Assembly: GCA_036346225.1 (NCBI GenBank)
Contig: JARFIW010000942.1
Span: 1,116,001-1,180,000, forward strand
Origin: Platerodrilus igneus
Lineage: Eukaryota; Arthropoda; Insecta; Coleoptera; Lycidae
Reading direction: 5' to 3'
Length of the DNA stretch: 64,000 nt
Below, piece after piece: positions 22,912 to 34,829 of the stretch. Below the pieces are notes generated by a model. The model was given only the letters and a program-made list of their open reading frames with translations, was not told where the DNA came from and ran no database searches. A program made the position numbers and the translations under genes. Every line of letters starts with the position of its first letter. Within the stretch, counting starts at the first letter, position 1.

Positions 22912-23284
22912 TGTTAATCAAAATGTTAATTTGCATTTACAATCACACAAAGGAAATGATAATTTAAAGGAATATATCACCTACCTTTCACTGGTTGTAG
23001 TGGTTGATTGTACTTGCACTGCTATCAGATAATTATGGACTGTATGTATAATGTTCACTAATTGTTGCTAATTACTGATGCTCGATGCACCGAACTAAAT
23101 CACGAACCAAAGCCAAGCGAGAACGAAGTTGAATTGTCGTCCACTCGTACATTACCAACCCTTTTATGTCGTTGCACTAAAGGTAGGGATAATGGAGGGT
23201 TTCTAGGTGGGAATAGTTTAAGGACTTAAATTAATTGTGATTGGCATACTACACTACAACCAAAATACTTATAAAGCCTTAACA
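22912..23284 (-). repeat. BEL/Pao 5' LTR
   Basis: Same length and, by eye, same sequence as 16703-17075. It should hold the promoter driving minus-strand transcription of the element. It is followed on the right by the AATAC target duplication. Confidence 0.93.
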
Positions 23285-23554
23285 AATACGTTGGAAACAA
23301 GAAAAAATATTACAATTTATTGTTCAGTGCAATTTTTCATATTTGGCAGCTACATATGAAGATCCAAAGATGTTCCTAACCAATAAAGTCTGGTGGCATC
23401 TTTGTTTGGCAACAATCTTGCAATAGTTGTGAGATTTTATCAAACCTCTTAAAACATCAATAGGTGTTTTTGAACATAATATATTATTACTAAATCTTGT
23501 TTCAGAAATCAGTACTGAAATCATTCAACAAATGTGTTACTAGTAAATTGAGCA

Positions 23555-24020
23555 TTAATGAATTTTGATTCCCAGAAGGGGCGGGTATTTCAACAATATA
23601 AGCGTGCTTGGATAACAGCAGTGGTGTGGAAGTGGGTTCCTAAAAAAGAAATTATAAAAGAAAATAGAAAAATAAAATTAAAAATAATATGGTTGAAATA
23701 CCAAAAAAAAAATATGCAAAATTACTTAGTTCTAATTGAGGGGTCTGTCGCAGCAATCCCCCTTCCTATATTATCTCTATATGGAAGATGGTTATTTCAC
23801 TTTTTCCTCTTTTGCTTCGGTATTTTAAATTTATCACATTATACGTTACTTTCCTTTCAAATATCTTAAAACACATTAAAATTTTGTTAAATTAATTAAA
23901 ATTGCAAAATACGATACCTCTTCCATATACGGTTCTATCACTGGGATGCCTGGATATACTTTACAATTAGCTGGCTTTACCTAGTTCCTACATAACTTCA
24001 AATAAAATTTAACCTACATT
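23555..24020 (+). repeat. Dispersed repeat R, copy 1
   Basis: The start has AGAAGGGGCGGGTATTTCAA and AGCAGTGGTGTGGAAGTGGG, then an A-rich stretch. The end has CTGGATATACTTTACAA, TTAGCTGGCTTTACC and AATTTAACCTACAT. The same ordered blocks occur at 33690-34075, and the first block alone at 56985-57100. No protein or terminal repeats were recognised. It could be a decayed DNA transposon or a SINE-like sequence. Confidence 0.55.
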
Positions 24021-24128
24021 TAAACTGTATTAACATGAAATGATGGCGATATAAATGCAAATATACAAAAAACACTTTATAAACATAAAAGCTCGGAATT
24101 ACTCACAGATTTATTTCAGGTTACTCAC

Positions 24129-24307
24129 CAACACGAATGTTTTTCTTGTAACCATTTGTTAGATTTTCCAACAACAGACAGTCCTTGAACTAACGTTTTC
24201 AAATCCCAATTATTGGCCAGGTGAACCATCAAGATTTCCAACCCTTTTGTCACGACATTATATCCACGTTCTGGTGAATGGAAATGTAACCCTGTCTTTG
24301 CAAGCAT
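24129..24307 (-). CDS. Candidate first coding exon, minus strand, unidentified gene
   Basis: Minus-strand ATG at 24307 opens a clean 60-codon frame (MLAKTGLHFHSPERGYNVVT at the start; WLQEKHSCW at the end) that runs into a consensus donor GTGAGT at 24128-24123, leaving two bases of a split codon. The base composition is more balanced than the flanking intron. I do not recognise the protein and could not find a following exon at lower coordinates. It could be a nested gene, a captured host exon inside repeat sequence, or chance. Confidence 0.3.
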
Positions 24308-24829
24308 AATTCAACAAATTATGGTTGCATGCCACGTTATTTCCTTGGAAAAATCCAGTCACTTTTTAAAATTCGGTATCATTTACCTTAACTTTTAACT
24401 TATTCTCATACCATCTCAACACAGTACGGTTCCTTGCAGTATTGCTTTCTCGTATCACTACATATTTAACGCATGCACCAACGTAAAAGTCCTCTTAATA
24501 AAAATAAGTTTTATATAACCAATTTGTTAAATATACATCAGCATGAAGTGTGAGGAGGTGGAAAGCAAAATTTCAAAGATTTGCGGAATTGTATTTTTGT
24601 GCACAAGCTACTTTGTTCAGGACAAAAGGTGTTGTAAGTAATCCAATAATCCAACTTTGTGTTGAAGGAAAGCGTCCACCACAGGAACACATTCACCTGT
24701 AATAGCAGTTTTTAAATCCGCGTTTACAATCGTGTTTGTCACTTGTTTCTCTACCGGCACTTGAATTACTCAACGTTAAACCTGCTTGGCGATGGTTACA
24801 TGTCAATCGATTAACTGAAGTTAAGGAAC

Positions 24830-24878
24830 TTGACACACAAACACGCGCACGCGCGCGCGCACACACACGCACACACCA
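24830..24878. repeat. CA/CG microsatellite
   Basis: An alternating purine-pyrimidine run (ACACAAACACGCGCACGCGC, continuing as CG then CA dinucleotides). Such tracts can adopt Z-form DNA. It has no coding role. Confidence 0.9.
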
Positions 24879-26143
24879 TAATCCGTCGGTATTTATATGT
24901 TACAATGTTCCAGGGGATTACCCGATTTTTTCTTTGTTTACACAGATATTACATCTAAAGCTATCCTATTTTTGAGTTCATCATTGTGTTTAGATCCACG
25001 GTCATCTGGTTCTCATACTTTTGAAAATGGCATGGTTGTTTAAGTTTGCCATGAAATTTGTATGATAATTTGAGTTTATTTCTATTAGGGTAATTTACTA
25101 TGGTTTCGGCTTTTTTAAATTCATGTGAATGTTTATGGCTACGCTTTCCTATGCTGGTGATTTACCAAAATGTATCGGTATTTATTCTAAATTAATATGA
25201 AGAGTATAAAATTTCGATCTTTATTGCTGGTTGTATTTAATATACATTAGGTGCTTCACTGTTTATTTCGGTCTCTTACTTTAATATATAATGAAATAGC
25301 TCCATTATTAAACTAAACCACCAACGCCTCTATAAATTTTTCATGGCATTTTTGTACTACAGCTCATTTAATTAACTGAAATTAGTAAATTCTTTTCTAT
25401 TAACTAATGTTTGCTTAAATAACACACTAGTTACACGTCACATAATCGATATACAAATAGTGAACTAGATTATTATAAACCTTGTTCATTCTTTGCAGCA
25501 CATTGACATAATCTCGTTAATAACTATTTTAATGTTATTGCTCTTTTACACACTGACATTACTTCCGGGTTAAGTATTTTTATACTGTATGCTTTCATTC
25601 CTCAACGTTTCAGTATATAAATTGACAATGCCACAGAAGTTAAATCACTTATAACGTAAGGCATAATAGAATTATGGAACATGCAGTTTTATATACAGAC
25701 TTTTAAATCATATTTTGTTCGGCATAATGTTATTATTTCATATACAGTTTGAAACTGTTATTTCAATATATTTTGGAAAGTATTCTAAATTTTTTCATTA
25801 TAAATATTCCTCTTTACCTCCATGATAACATGTTTTAGTTATCGTTTCAAGCAGCTATTTGTCTACAATAATTGGTCACTTTTATTCATTCATTGCTGGT
25901 TAAGTTAGTATAAAGTCTGAATAGTTTTTTAAATTATTCTTTAAACTTATATTCTGGACCAATATTCAATTCTAATGGTACACCTATTCGTTAGAACGGC
26001 AATAAAGTTTTACGGAGGTATTTTTTATTAGAAGCTGATGGATAGTGTGGATGTGTGAAAAAAAGTTAATTGTTTCTTGGGAATGAGTGTATTTTTAAAT
26101 AAATTATTCTATAAATGTATTATTTTTAATTTTGTAATTGTAG
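24879..26143. other. AT-rich intron upstream of the first KANSL1 exon in the window
   Basis: No ORF, repeat or RNA gene was recognised. The last bases (TTTTAATTTTGTAATTGTAG) form a normal acceptor for the exon at 26144. Confidence 0.6.
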
Positions 26144-26700
26144 TGAGAAAAGAGCACTCTGGAAATATTCCAAAGCACGTGCAAGCATAGCATCTCGATG
26201 GACATGGATTCAAGCACAAATTCCCGACTTAGAATATCGAATTCATAAATATAATGATATATATAACCAAATGCGTTCGGAGAAAGGGGATGTACAGCTG
26301 GCTGGTGAAAGTCCACCTCCTAGCCAACCAACTTCACCAAGTGCTGTAAATGGATATAGGGGACAACTTCCAGGTGCTTCTCCTCTCTCACTTAAACATT
26401 TGGATTCTGAAATAAATTCAACAGTATCTCAAGCGGAAGGTTTTTGTAGTAGAACCAGACCACTAATTAATTTTCGAAAAAGAAAGCTTTTACAGACATG
26501 GGGTATACATGCAATCTCCAAAAAGGCTGCACGATCTTCTACGATACGTTGTGGCTGTGTACCTCCAACCTTGCAGTGTGCATTATGTACAGGAAGGACA
26601 GATCCTACTCGGCCAAGAGAATTACCAGAACACCTGAGTAAATCTGAACGGGTATCATTATTAGATCCTTCATTTCATCCAGTGTTTTCATTAAATGAAG
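26144..26700 (+). CDS. KANSL1: KANSL1 exon: coiled region and Cys motif
   Basis: KANSL1 scaffolds the NSL complex, which contains the histone acetyltransferase KAT8/MOF and WDR5 and activates many housekeeping promoters from the nucleus. The exon starts after the acceptor TTTTGTAATTGTAG with the third base of a codon, then runs open for 185 codons and one base. It has ASRWTWIQAQIPDLEYRI and HKYNDIYNQMRSEKGD, which match the conserved coiled segment of animal KANSL1. Later come CSRTRPLINFRKRKL, a Cys motif (RCGCVPPTLQCALCTGR) and SLLDPSFHPVFSLNE. It ends after one base of a codon at the donor AAG|GTTTGC, which pairs in phase with the exon at 26775. The identification rests on family knowledge plus the PEHE exon at 55783. 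Confidence 0.9.
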
Positions 26701-26774
26701 GTTTGCTAATTTGTATGATATTTTATAAAATAAATACATGTTTTTTTAAGACATTTCAACTACTACGCATTTAG
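26701..26774 (+). other. KANSL1: Short KANSL1 intron, 74 bp
   Basis: Donor GTTTGC (non-consensus after GT) and acceptor CTACGCATTTAG. Splicing joins G from the left exon to AA of the right exon and keeps the frame open. Reading through would hit stops, so removal is required. Confidence 0.8.
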
Positions 26775-26972
26775 AAGCCATAATGAGGACCTCGGAGTGG
26801 CAACTTAAAAGCACAAGACCTAGTATAAAAAATGTAAAGTTTATATCAAAAAATGAACGAATTAATAAAAATGGTCTTGGAATGGAACATCAACCAAAGA
26901 AACAATATACCGATCATAGGAAGAAGTATTCAAGGTTATTAAAATCTACTACTATTAGTGCTCTTACTGCAA
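26775..26972 (+). CDS. KANSL1: KANSL1 exon, basic middle region
   Basis: After joining in phase, the exon encodes EAIMRTSEWQLKS and a Lys/Arg-rich stretch ending KKYSRLLKSTTISALTA. It stops after one base of a codon at the perfect donor GCAA|GTAAGT. The segment is basic and probably unstructured, as in other KANSL1 proteins between the Cys motif and the PEHE domain. Its end phase (1) does not match the start phase of the exon at 55783, which needs two bases from the left. Confidence 0.85.
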
Positions 26973-29437
26973 GTAAGTATAATATATTTCGTATTTTTAT
27001 TGCTCAATATACAGTAGACATATTTGTGGAATATTGTGCTTGTTTATATGTAGGGTGGTGATTTTTCGATGCTCATCATTGGGATCTTGAAAACTATAAA
27101 AGATATAATGTTTGTTAAAAGCAAAAAAGTTATGTATTTTAATGTTCTACAATTTACCAGTAGAAATATTAACTGTTCTCAAATTATGACAAAATAAAAA
27201 AATGACTTTTTTAAATTTGTATTGTATATCGTGCATCCAAATTTTACGAAAGAATCTTGGTACTTTTATATTTTTGACGTTTGTTAATTCAATGCCGTCG
27301 ACAGTAATTTTCTAAACCTTCTACGTTTTGTGAAGTGAATGTCAACTTTTTCTTATGGTTGCCATGTTGAATTTTTATAAATTTTAAAAATCTATGTAAT
27401 TAAAGAATGTGGTTTTAAACAAAAAATCCTTGATTAAAAAACACGTATCAGATCTTGATACATTGAAAAGAAAACAAGTATATTGCGTAAAAGAAGTTTG
27501 AACTCTTGCTAATGACAACAGTTCATCAAGCATATTCTTTAAATTAGCTTGTAAAACAATTTTGTATGTCCAAATAATAAAACGTAGACCTACAATTTTA
27601 TTATTTAAAAATACGTGCCCAGACTTTCAAAGAATATCGAATCTACAGTCTGGTTGCCCCACTAAACTCTGTTGTACAATGAAGAGTTTTTCCTGTTATA
27701 TATGTCAAAATTTGCAAATAATGGCTCCGTCTACAAAATTATACTTGAAAAGTTTTCGTCTTTTCAAAATTTCTTTCAATACCGAGTGCAAAATTTTAAT
27801 CCGCTTGCAGTATTACCGGGGTGTTGTATTTGTATTGACTTAAATTTGTAATCATGGTAGGTATTATTTTTATTTTTTCACACATAAGAATAATGAATAT
27901 CACGTTATTCTCTAATTCTATGACTAGAATGTTGTGGATAAATCATTACTTGAGGCAATGCAGTTGTTTCTTTTTTTAAGTCTCCCTCCTTTTGTATGAT
28001 CTATTTGGTTACTTGAAGCTGCTACAGTCTACTAAACTCCTTGAACTATGTGTAAATATTGTGTGGTTAGGTTGCCGCCAGTATAGATATAATGCAGCAT
28101 AATTTCTTAATTACATGGGAATTTGTTGTTTTGCTGCAGTTTGAACCATTTTGAAAATTTTGTTAAATTCTGTTGGATGTTTTTATATAATAAACAGTTT
28201 TTTAAACCGTTGTGGGTTGTGGCTTGTTCCTTCTATAGCAAATTTTTGTGCTCAAGCCATTCCAATTGCTTCAAGTATAAAGGAAACCACTTGGAATATG
28301 AAATGCCGACTTTCAAGAAAATTAAACAAGTATTGGCAATTATCCTAGCATTGATTATCAAAATGTACCATCTGGTTATAATGCACCATTGGTAGTTAAG
28401 AAAAACGGGTCATTATATCCTATAGAACTAGTGTTGTAAATTAAAAAAACTTATTTTTTGTCAAATAAAAAGTTCTTTTTTAGGAAATAACCAAACTGAA
28501 TTTTTTTCATTTCAGGTTTTTTTTTTATATTTTAACAAGCCATTTTTTGAAGTAGAAAAATTCCTCAGAAAAATAAGCTTAAATAATCTGCACGACTAGT
28601 ATAATTGAGTTGCTTCAACATGGAGAAAGTTTAACGTTAATTCAGTCCTAGCTGAAAAAGTTACCACAGTATAGTGTCTATGCCCTCGCTAGCTATTTTT
28701 TGGCATGTGCTAGATGAAGTGATGAGTTATAAACTATTTGGTACTGGTACTGTTTAATTCTTGTGGGAAATCCCTCAACTAAAAGAACAAATTTGCCAAT
28801 TATTACATCAATTAGTATGTGTATTGTGGTTGGAAAAAACAATAATTTGTTTTTTTTATTGAAACGATTTTTTCTTGGGATAAAAACAAGAACTGAAAAC
28901 CATTTCTTTACAGAACAATAAATTTAAAAAATAACTTCATATAAATCAAAGATGTATTAGACATTTAAAATGCTAAGTAAAGTTGAATAGTAGATTTGTT
29001 TAAATCTATATGTATACCTATTTACATATTTAGCTATGCACATATGTATACATTATTTATCAGTTGTAAATAGTCGCACAAACAGTTTTATAGGATTGAA
29101 GTTATGTAAATTTTAGTTAAATACAATTCTATGTAAGCCATTCTAAATATTTTCTGTAACATCAATCATATGTAGAAAATCATGTACAGCACCTACAGTT
29201 TGTACAACTTTTAAAATCATCATATATAACAATGACTCTACCAACACTATTTTTAATTTCATTATTCTCTTCTTTGACTCCACTAGCGTTGGTTTTAATT
29301 TTTCGCTTTCTATGCATAGAAGACAGAAATAACAATATCAAAATTAATATAATCTTCAAAATGAATGTCCATTTTGGTAATTAGCGAATACTTTATTGCG
29401 ATTGTTTAAACATCTCAGAGTGTTTTTTGCCATACAC

Positions 29438-31827
29438 TTAACCCTGGGATGCATAGCGTGGGTCTTTTTGACCCAGGTGCTACTTTAAAACTTCATATTT
29501 TTAAAAAATTTCATTTTATATATTTGATATTTTATGTATGCTTTGTTTGCTTATTTGTTAATAGCCTGTAAGCATTCTGTTTTCAATAAAATATATTTCT
29601 TCAAAAAAAATAAACAAAACAGAAATTTTGGTCCTTTTACATAGGGGGTGGGTCTTTTTGACCCGCATTGAAATACACTCAAATATCTTTAAGAATTTGC
29701 ATAGTGAGTATTAAATTACCCTGTTCTGGCATATTGTATAGTGAATGTAAGTAATGTAGAAATTATGTGATGATAAATAGAAAATTCAGCATACTAATTA
29801 GGACAAATTCGATGAATTGTGCCTACGTGCTTGCACAGATCAATATATCCCCACCTGGCATCGATTATCAGTATTATTATAAATATATCTGTACTTCTGT
29901 AATTTATCAGTATACATTTGAATTGTTGTTGGTTGCATGTGCAAATAATTTATCCTTGTATGTAAAAAAATGGCATCAACAAGTTATTAACGAAGTGTAC
30001 AAGTAACGGATTTCGATTTTGAAGAAACAAAGCTACAATGGTACAACGAAGCTGAATCAGAAGATGGAGAATCCAGCAGCGATGATTCGCATCATGAAGG
30101 CGATGATAGAGAAAATGCATTAACTAATGTACAATTAGTAGCAGTGAAAGTGACAGCGATCAAAGCACCGACGAAAATATTCGATTTGATCGGCATCATG
30201 ATGAATACATACGGTAAAATGTGGAACGAAATGGATGAAGATGCCCAATAGAAAATCAAGAAAGCTTGTCCTCAAAATGTCATTCGTTTTGCGCCGGGTC
30301 CTTCGAAGCAAGGCGAAATTTTCACAGAAAAAAATGCTTAGAGGAAATTTATAACTAATGACCATGATCGACGAAATCATTGTACTAATAGAGAAGCTGC
30401 TCGCACATACCTACATCAAAAGAAAGTTTGGTACCAAACCAATAAAGAAGAAATGGAGGTGTTTATCGGACTTCTACTCATGGCTGGAGTGGAAAAACTT
30501 GGAATGTATCAGTACGAGAACTTTTTCTTGATAAACTGTCTAATCCAATCTACAAAGCAGTCATGTCCATGAATCATTTGAAAATATAAAACTATTTTTG
30601 AGATTTGACGATTAGAGCACTCGGTCTTATCGGTAAGAATTGGACAATTTAGCTCCTGTAAGCCATATTTAGAATCCATTAGTAGCGCAATGTAGGACTG
30701 TAATAGTGCCAAACAATTTGTTACAATTGATAAACAATTAGTAGACTTTAGAGGAAGATGCAGTTTTACACAATACATACCAAGCAAACCGGTGAAATAT
30801 ACCATAAAAATATTTCGGTTGTGTGAAGCAGAGACTGGATATGCCATCGATGAAGATATATATTGGAAAGCAACCCGGTGCCGAAGTACAACGCAATTTG
30901 AGCAAGCATGTTGTACAGTCTCTTGTGCGTTCAATTCAAAATACATCAAGGAATTTAATATTAGATAATTTTTTAACAGCGTCAAATTATACGAAAAAAA
31001 TTTATCTATGTGGGCACTATGAGAAGAACCAAAAGAGATATACCTGCAGAGATGTCACCCAATAGAAACAGAGATATTATCATCTATTTTTGGTTTTACT
31101 CAAAACATAGCTCTTGTGAGTTATGTCCCAAAGAGAAATAAATCAGTAATTCTACTGAGCACAATGCACCAGGATAATAAGACGAAGAAAAAATAAGAAA
31201 TAATAAAATTTTATAATGTAACAAAAGGCGGTGTAGATGTGATGAATAAAAAATATCAAATTGCACATGCAAGCAGCAGACAAAGAGATGGCCTTATGTC
31301 ATATGGAGCAACATAATAGACGTTGGAACTCATAATGCCTATTTTTTGTTCATTAACAAAAATTAATACTAGAAAAGCGAATGGGCAGACCGAAGAAGAT
31401 TACATCTAAAAGAGTTAGTGAATGCAGCTTATTCTATCATATAAGGAAAATCGATCGAAGAAACCTGTTATAAATGCAATTAGAAAATTTATTCAAGTGG
31501 AGGAAAAATTAGAAACAGCAACAAAAAAACCAGCAACAAGGAAACAACGATGCTTATGTCTTGCATAAATGGATAGAAAATGCGAGATCGGGTATGCAAT
31601 AATTGCAGTAATATTATTTGCAAAAGGACCATTCAGTATATACATGTACAAAATGTGTAAATAATAATTAATTATTTTGTACTATTTGTAAATAAAACCT
31701 CTTAAAACAACTTAAAAGCCGTAATTATTCAGTTAAAGCACATACATGTCAATAGATATCTAGTGGGTCTTTTTGACCCACGTTATGTAAATGTGTAGTG
31801 TCTGACAGTCATGCATCCTAGGGTTAA
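29438..31827 (+). mobile_element. piggyBac-like DNA transposon with TTAA target sites
   Basis: Element 29442-31823 is flanked by TTAA at 29438-29441 and 31824-31827. The terminal inverted repeats are CCCTGGGATGCAT on the left and, reverse-complemented, CCCTAGGATGCAT on the right (12 of 13 match). Three copies of a short inverted repeat, GGGTCTTTTTGACCC, lie inside the ends: about 29460, 29650 and 31765. The transposase is decayed, so this copy cannot move itself, but its ends might still be recognised in trans. Confidence 0.9.
30005..31590 (+). pseudogene. Decayed piggyBac transposase
   Basis: Islands in several frames follow the piggyBac order. They run from an acidic start (EAESEDGESSSDD, about 30045) through FAPGPSKQGEIFTE (about 30290) and NREAARTYLHQKK. 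Next come EEMEVFIGLLLMAGVEKLG (about 30450) and VTIDKQLVDFRGRC with the first catalytic Asp (about 30720). The remaining islands are NLILDNFLTAS with the second Asp (about 30955), SYVPKRNKSVILLSTMH, and GGVDVMNK with the third Asp (about 31228). A short Cys-containing end follows near 31550. Numerous stops and frameshifts break it. Confidence 0.88.
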
Positions 31828-33689
31828 TGAGGGTTGTATAACCTGTAAAACACAAAACAGCAAGCAAAATATAGAGAAACGAGATATGACAAAATGGCAT
31901 CCGCATACGAATAACAGTTGCAATGTTTCATATATTATAAGCTGGAATCTCCAGTTGCATGTACAAGGGCAAATATACTGTTTTCCCTTTTTCTATTTTT
32001 CTGTTATACTTACATAGATACTTACCTACATACATTCTTTTATTTTTTGTTTGGTTTAGTTTAGCGTGCATCATATTTAGTTAATTTAAAAAAATTGTTT
32101 TTATATAGTAAGAAATTGTTTCTTTGAATGAGTATTTGCCTACTAATCGTTGCTTTTTCTGTATTTTAAGAACTCTGGTTAAGTGGAAGGCAATGTGTGT
32201 CTACTTGCTAACTGAACTTTACTTTGTGTTTTAATAAATTTATTTAGTTTTGTTTGTTATTAATTTTTTAATTATTATGTTTGATTTTGCCGAGGACTTT
32301 AATATTGAATTATATAAACTTTAAACAAAGAAGTAAGAAAATAGTAATTGGTACCAAAACAAAGATTAAATATATTTGTATCGATTTTAATCTTTGATGT
32401 TAGATTTGTCGGCTGCCTTAAAAACAGAGCCTTATTAAGAAAATAAACTACTCAAATTTTACTTCCACTAAACTACCAGTCAATTTAGCATTCCGTAGTA
32501 AATATTGAATTAAGGTGCTTGTTTCTTTCTGTAGATAACAATATATAAGAATGTTAGGAACAAAACATAATTGTCACAAAGCAATAGCTTTAAAATTCTT
32601 GGCTCTTCATTTTATATCCATATTGAATTTTTCGGATCATAACAATTGTTGAATTAATTTAATGGATTCATTGTTTGTTTAATACAATGCTACCAATATC
32701 TACTTCAAACATTTACAACGTCGAACAGTTATTATGCCATTGTAGTGTGTTAATGCATCCACTGCTTTATTTAACCATTAAAAAATTGTAAGAATATAGA
32801 AATGCTCCCCGTCCCTGACTAAAGCTACCAGCTATGTTATTAAAGCTGTATTACAGGTTCCGAACCTGTATGCTACAACAGCTTTTCATAGAACGTTTCT
32901 TGTTGTTCTTGATGTTTAGATATGCCATCATCTAACATTTAGTGCCTCAATAGTCCTGTAAACTGACAATGATAACGAAATTTCATTTATGCAAGAAAGT
33001 TAAATACACATAATCCAAGTGACTTTGAGCAATTTATATCATAAGATTAATTCATAGATTTTTTTTATACATTTAAGTAATACTAAGCACTGAAAAACCT
33101 TATATTCTTTTTGTATTAACACAATTTCTTTAACTAGTGAATTTATGTTTCAAGACAACTTTCATTTTTACAAATAATCAGTTAAAATTTATAGTTCCCA
33201 TTATTATAGCAATCGTTGTATGTAATTATGGTCTTTCACTGTGTTTTAAAAAACCGCATGCAAGCGTGTGACTGGCATTGTCCTATATTTTTGTGAGCCA
33301 GAGCCGCATCACGTGTCTACACGTGATATGCCAGTGTGTAAATTTTCTTATGAAAACAATAAATTGAATATTTAAATTTTATTTCATGATTAGTGTAACT
33401 TTAAGTAAAGATATAAAAAAATTAATAACAATACTGCAATTCTAGTAAAAATATTAAGAATAATAGTAAAAAGTGTTTCATTTAGGAATTATTTTAGCAC
33501 ATTTCAAACAAAAACCTGGGGAACCTTAACAAAATGTGCACATATAAGTGGTGTCTTTTTGTTTTCCTTTTGATCTGCAACTTTTGCACTGTTTGTTTTT
33601 TGGTGTACTTTCAAAAAATGTGTATTTTCAGTTGCGTTTGAAAGATTATTACGGGTGAAATAAGCATTAAATGAATTATATTTTGATTT
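31828..33689. other. KANSL1: AT-rich intron sequence, no gene seen
   Basis: No recognised repeat or ORF. Two small inverted repeats are present: CAAAGATTAAA / TTTAATCTTTG at 32360-32396, and a nested pair at 33271-33335 that includes two CACGTG boxes. Confidence 0.5.
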
Positions 33690-34075
33690 GCTCTGAAGGG
33701 GCGGGACTCTTAACAATAAAAGGGTGCATCGGCTAATTACAGTGATGCAGGAGTGCGTTCCTACGAATAAATGAGAAAGAAAATAAAAAAATACAAAAAT
33801 AATTAATAAAAGACAAATTCTAAAATTCTATATTATGTTAACACTTAACCCTAAAATAGAGGGTGGCAAACAGTCTGTCACTACAGTATATTTGATGTCA
33901 TTTCTATGTGAAAGACTTCTCCCGTCCTTTGATACCCTAAAGTTGGCCATAATTAAAGAAATTTCTCAAAATGCTCCTTTCAAATATGACTTTCACTAGG
34001 GTAGCTGGATATCGTTTACAAATTGCTGGCTTGAACTATTTTCTAAATAAATTAAATAAAAATCAACCTAACCTT
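33690..34075 (+). repeat. Dispersed repeat R, copy 2
   Basis: It begins GAAGGGGCGGGACTCTTAAC, continues with TACAGTGATGCAGGAGTGCG and an A-rich stretch, and ends CTGGATATCGTTTACAAATT, GCTGGCTTGAACT and AAAAATCAACCTAACC. The blocks are in the same order as at 23555-24020. It abuts an RTE tail on its right. Confidence 0.55.
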
Positions 34076-34160
34076 CATCATCATTGGGTCTTCATTCCAG
34101 AAACTGGTTAAACGCGTACTCTCATTGTTTCCTATTCTGAACTAACCTATTCATTTCTTC
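34073..34160 (-). mobile_element. RTE LINE 3'-tail fragment
   Basis: The + strand reads TTCATCATCATTGGGTCTTC and then the reverse complement of the LINE 3' end (GAAACTGGTTAAACGCGTAC, TCCTATTCTGAACTAACC). Only the last 90 or so bases remain. Confidence 0.65.
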
Positions 34161-34829
34161 TTATTATATTGTCTGAGGTTTTAGTTGTATTATAGCTATA
34201 CGCGCTTCCATGTATCATTAATTTTTCTCGATTTTACTAATTTTGTAAAAAGGTCTTCTGTATTTGGGATAATTGTGGTAAGGAACATACATATTAATAA
34301 TTTCATGGTTATTTACTTCTTTAATTATTCTAAAAGCTTTCTTAAAATGACATGCTATGAAAATTTACTTTGCAATTATGTTTACACAACTAACTTGCAT
34401 AATATTCATGCTTACAACTTTGAATTCGACTTCATAATTTTTAATGTTAAACATGGTTTCCCTCTTTACTTTTAAAATAATCTATGAACATTCAACTATA
34501 TATTAAAAATATAAAACTATGATTTTGTTGTTTTCAATTTTATGGACCGACTTCTCTTTTACAGAACTAAAAATTTATTCATGTCATGCTTCATGAAATC
34601 AGAATATACAGTATCAGTATTCATTTTATTTGTTTACGATTAATTTTCTCCTTTTCCATCTGGTTTTTTATTTTACGTAAGCCAAAGCATTACATATTAT
34701 TTCTCATATCCAGGGAAATTAATTTCGCAACTAGAAACGGCTGAGTCCCTTTGCGAGCACGTTAGGCACTGAGTACGTATCCCTTTCGCATACTATCCTT
34801 TTGGCACTTTTACTGTGATCACTTCGCAG

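Larger units (their letters stand above)
16703..23284 (-). mobile_element. Complete BEL/Pao LTR retrotransposon
   Basis: Two 373-bp direct repeats (16703-17075 and 22912-23284), each TG...CA, bound an internal region of about 5.8 kb with gag, protease, RT, RNase H and integrase in minus-strand order. The target-site duplication is AATAC at 16698-16702 and 23285-23289; 5 bp is usual for BEL/Pao. The primer-binding region next to the 5' LTR reads TTTTGGTCCTTTGAGC on the minus strand. Next to the 3' LTR is a G-rich tract, TTGGTGGGCGGTATG. The insertion lies just downstream of the decayed multi-copy gene. Confidence 0.93.
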
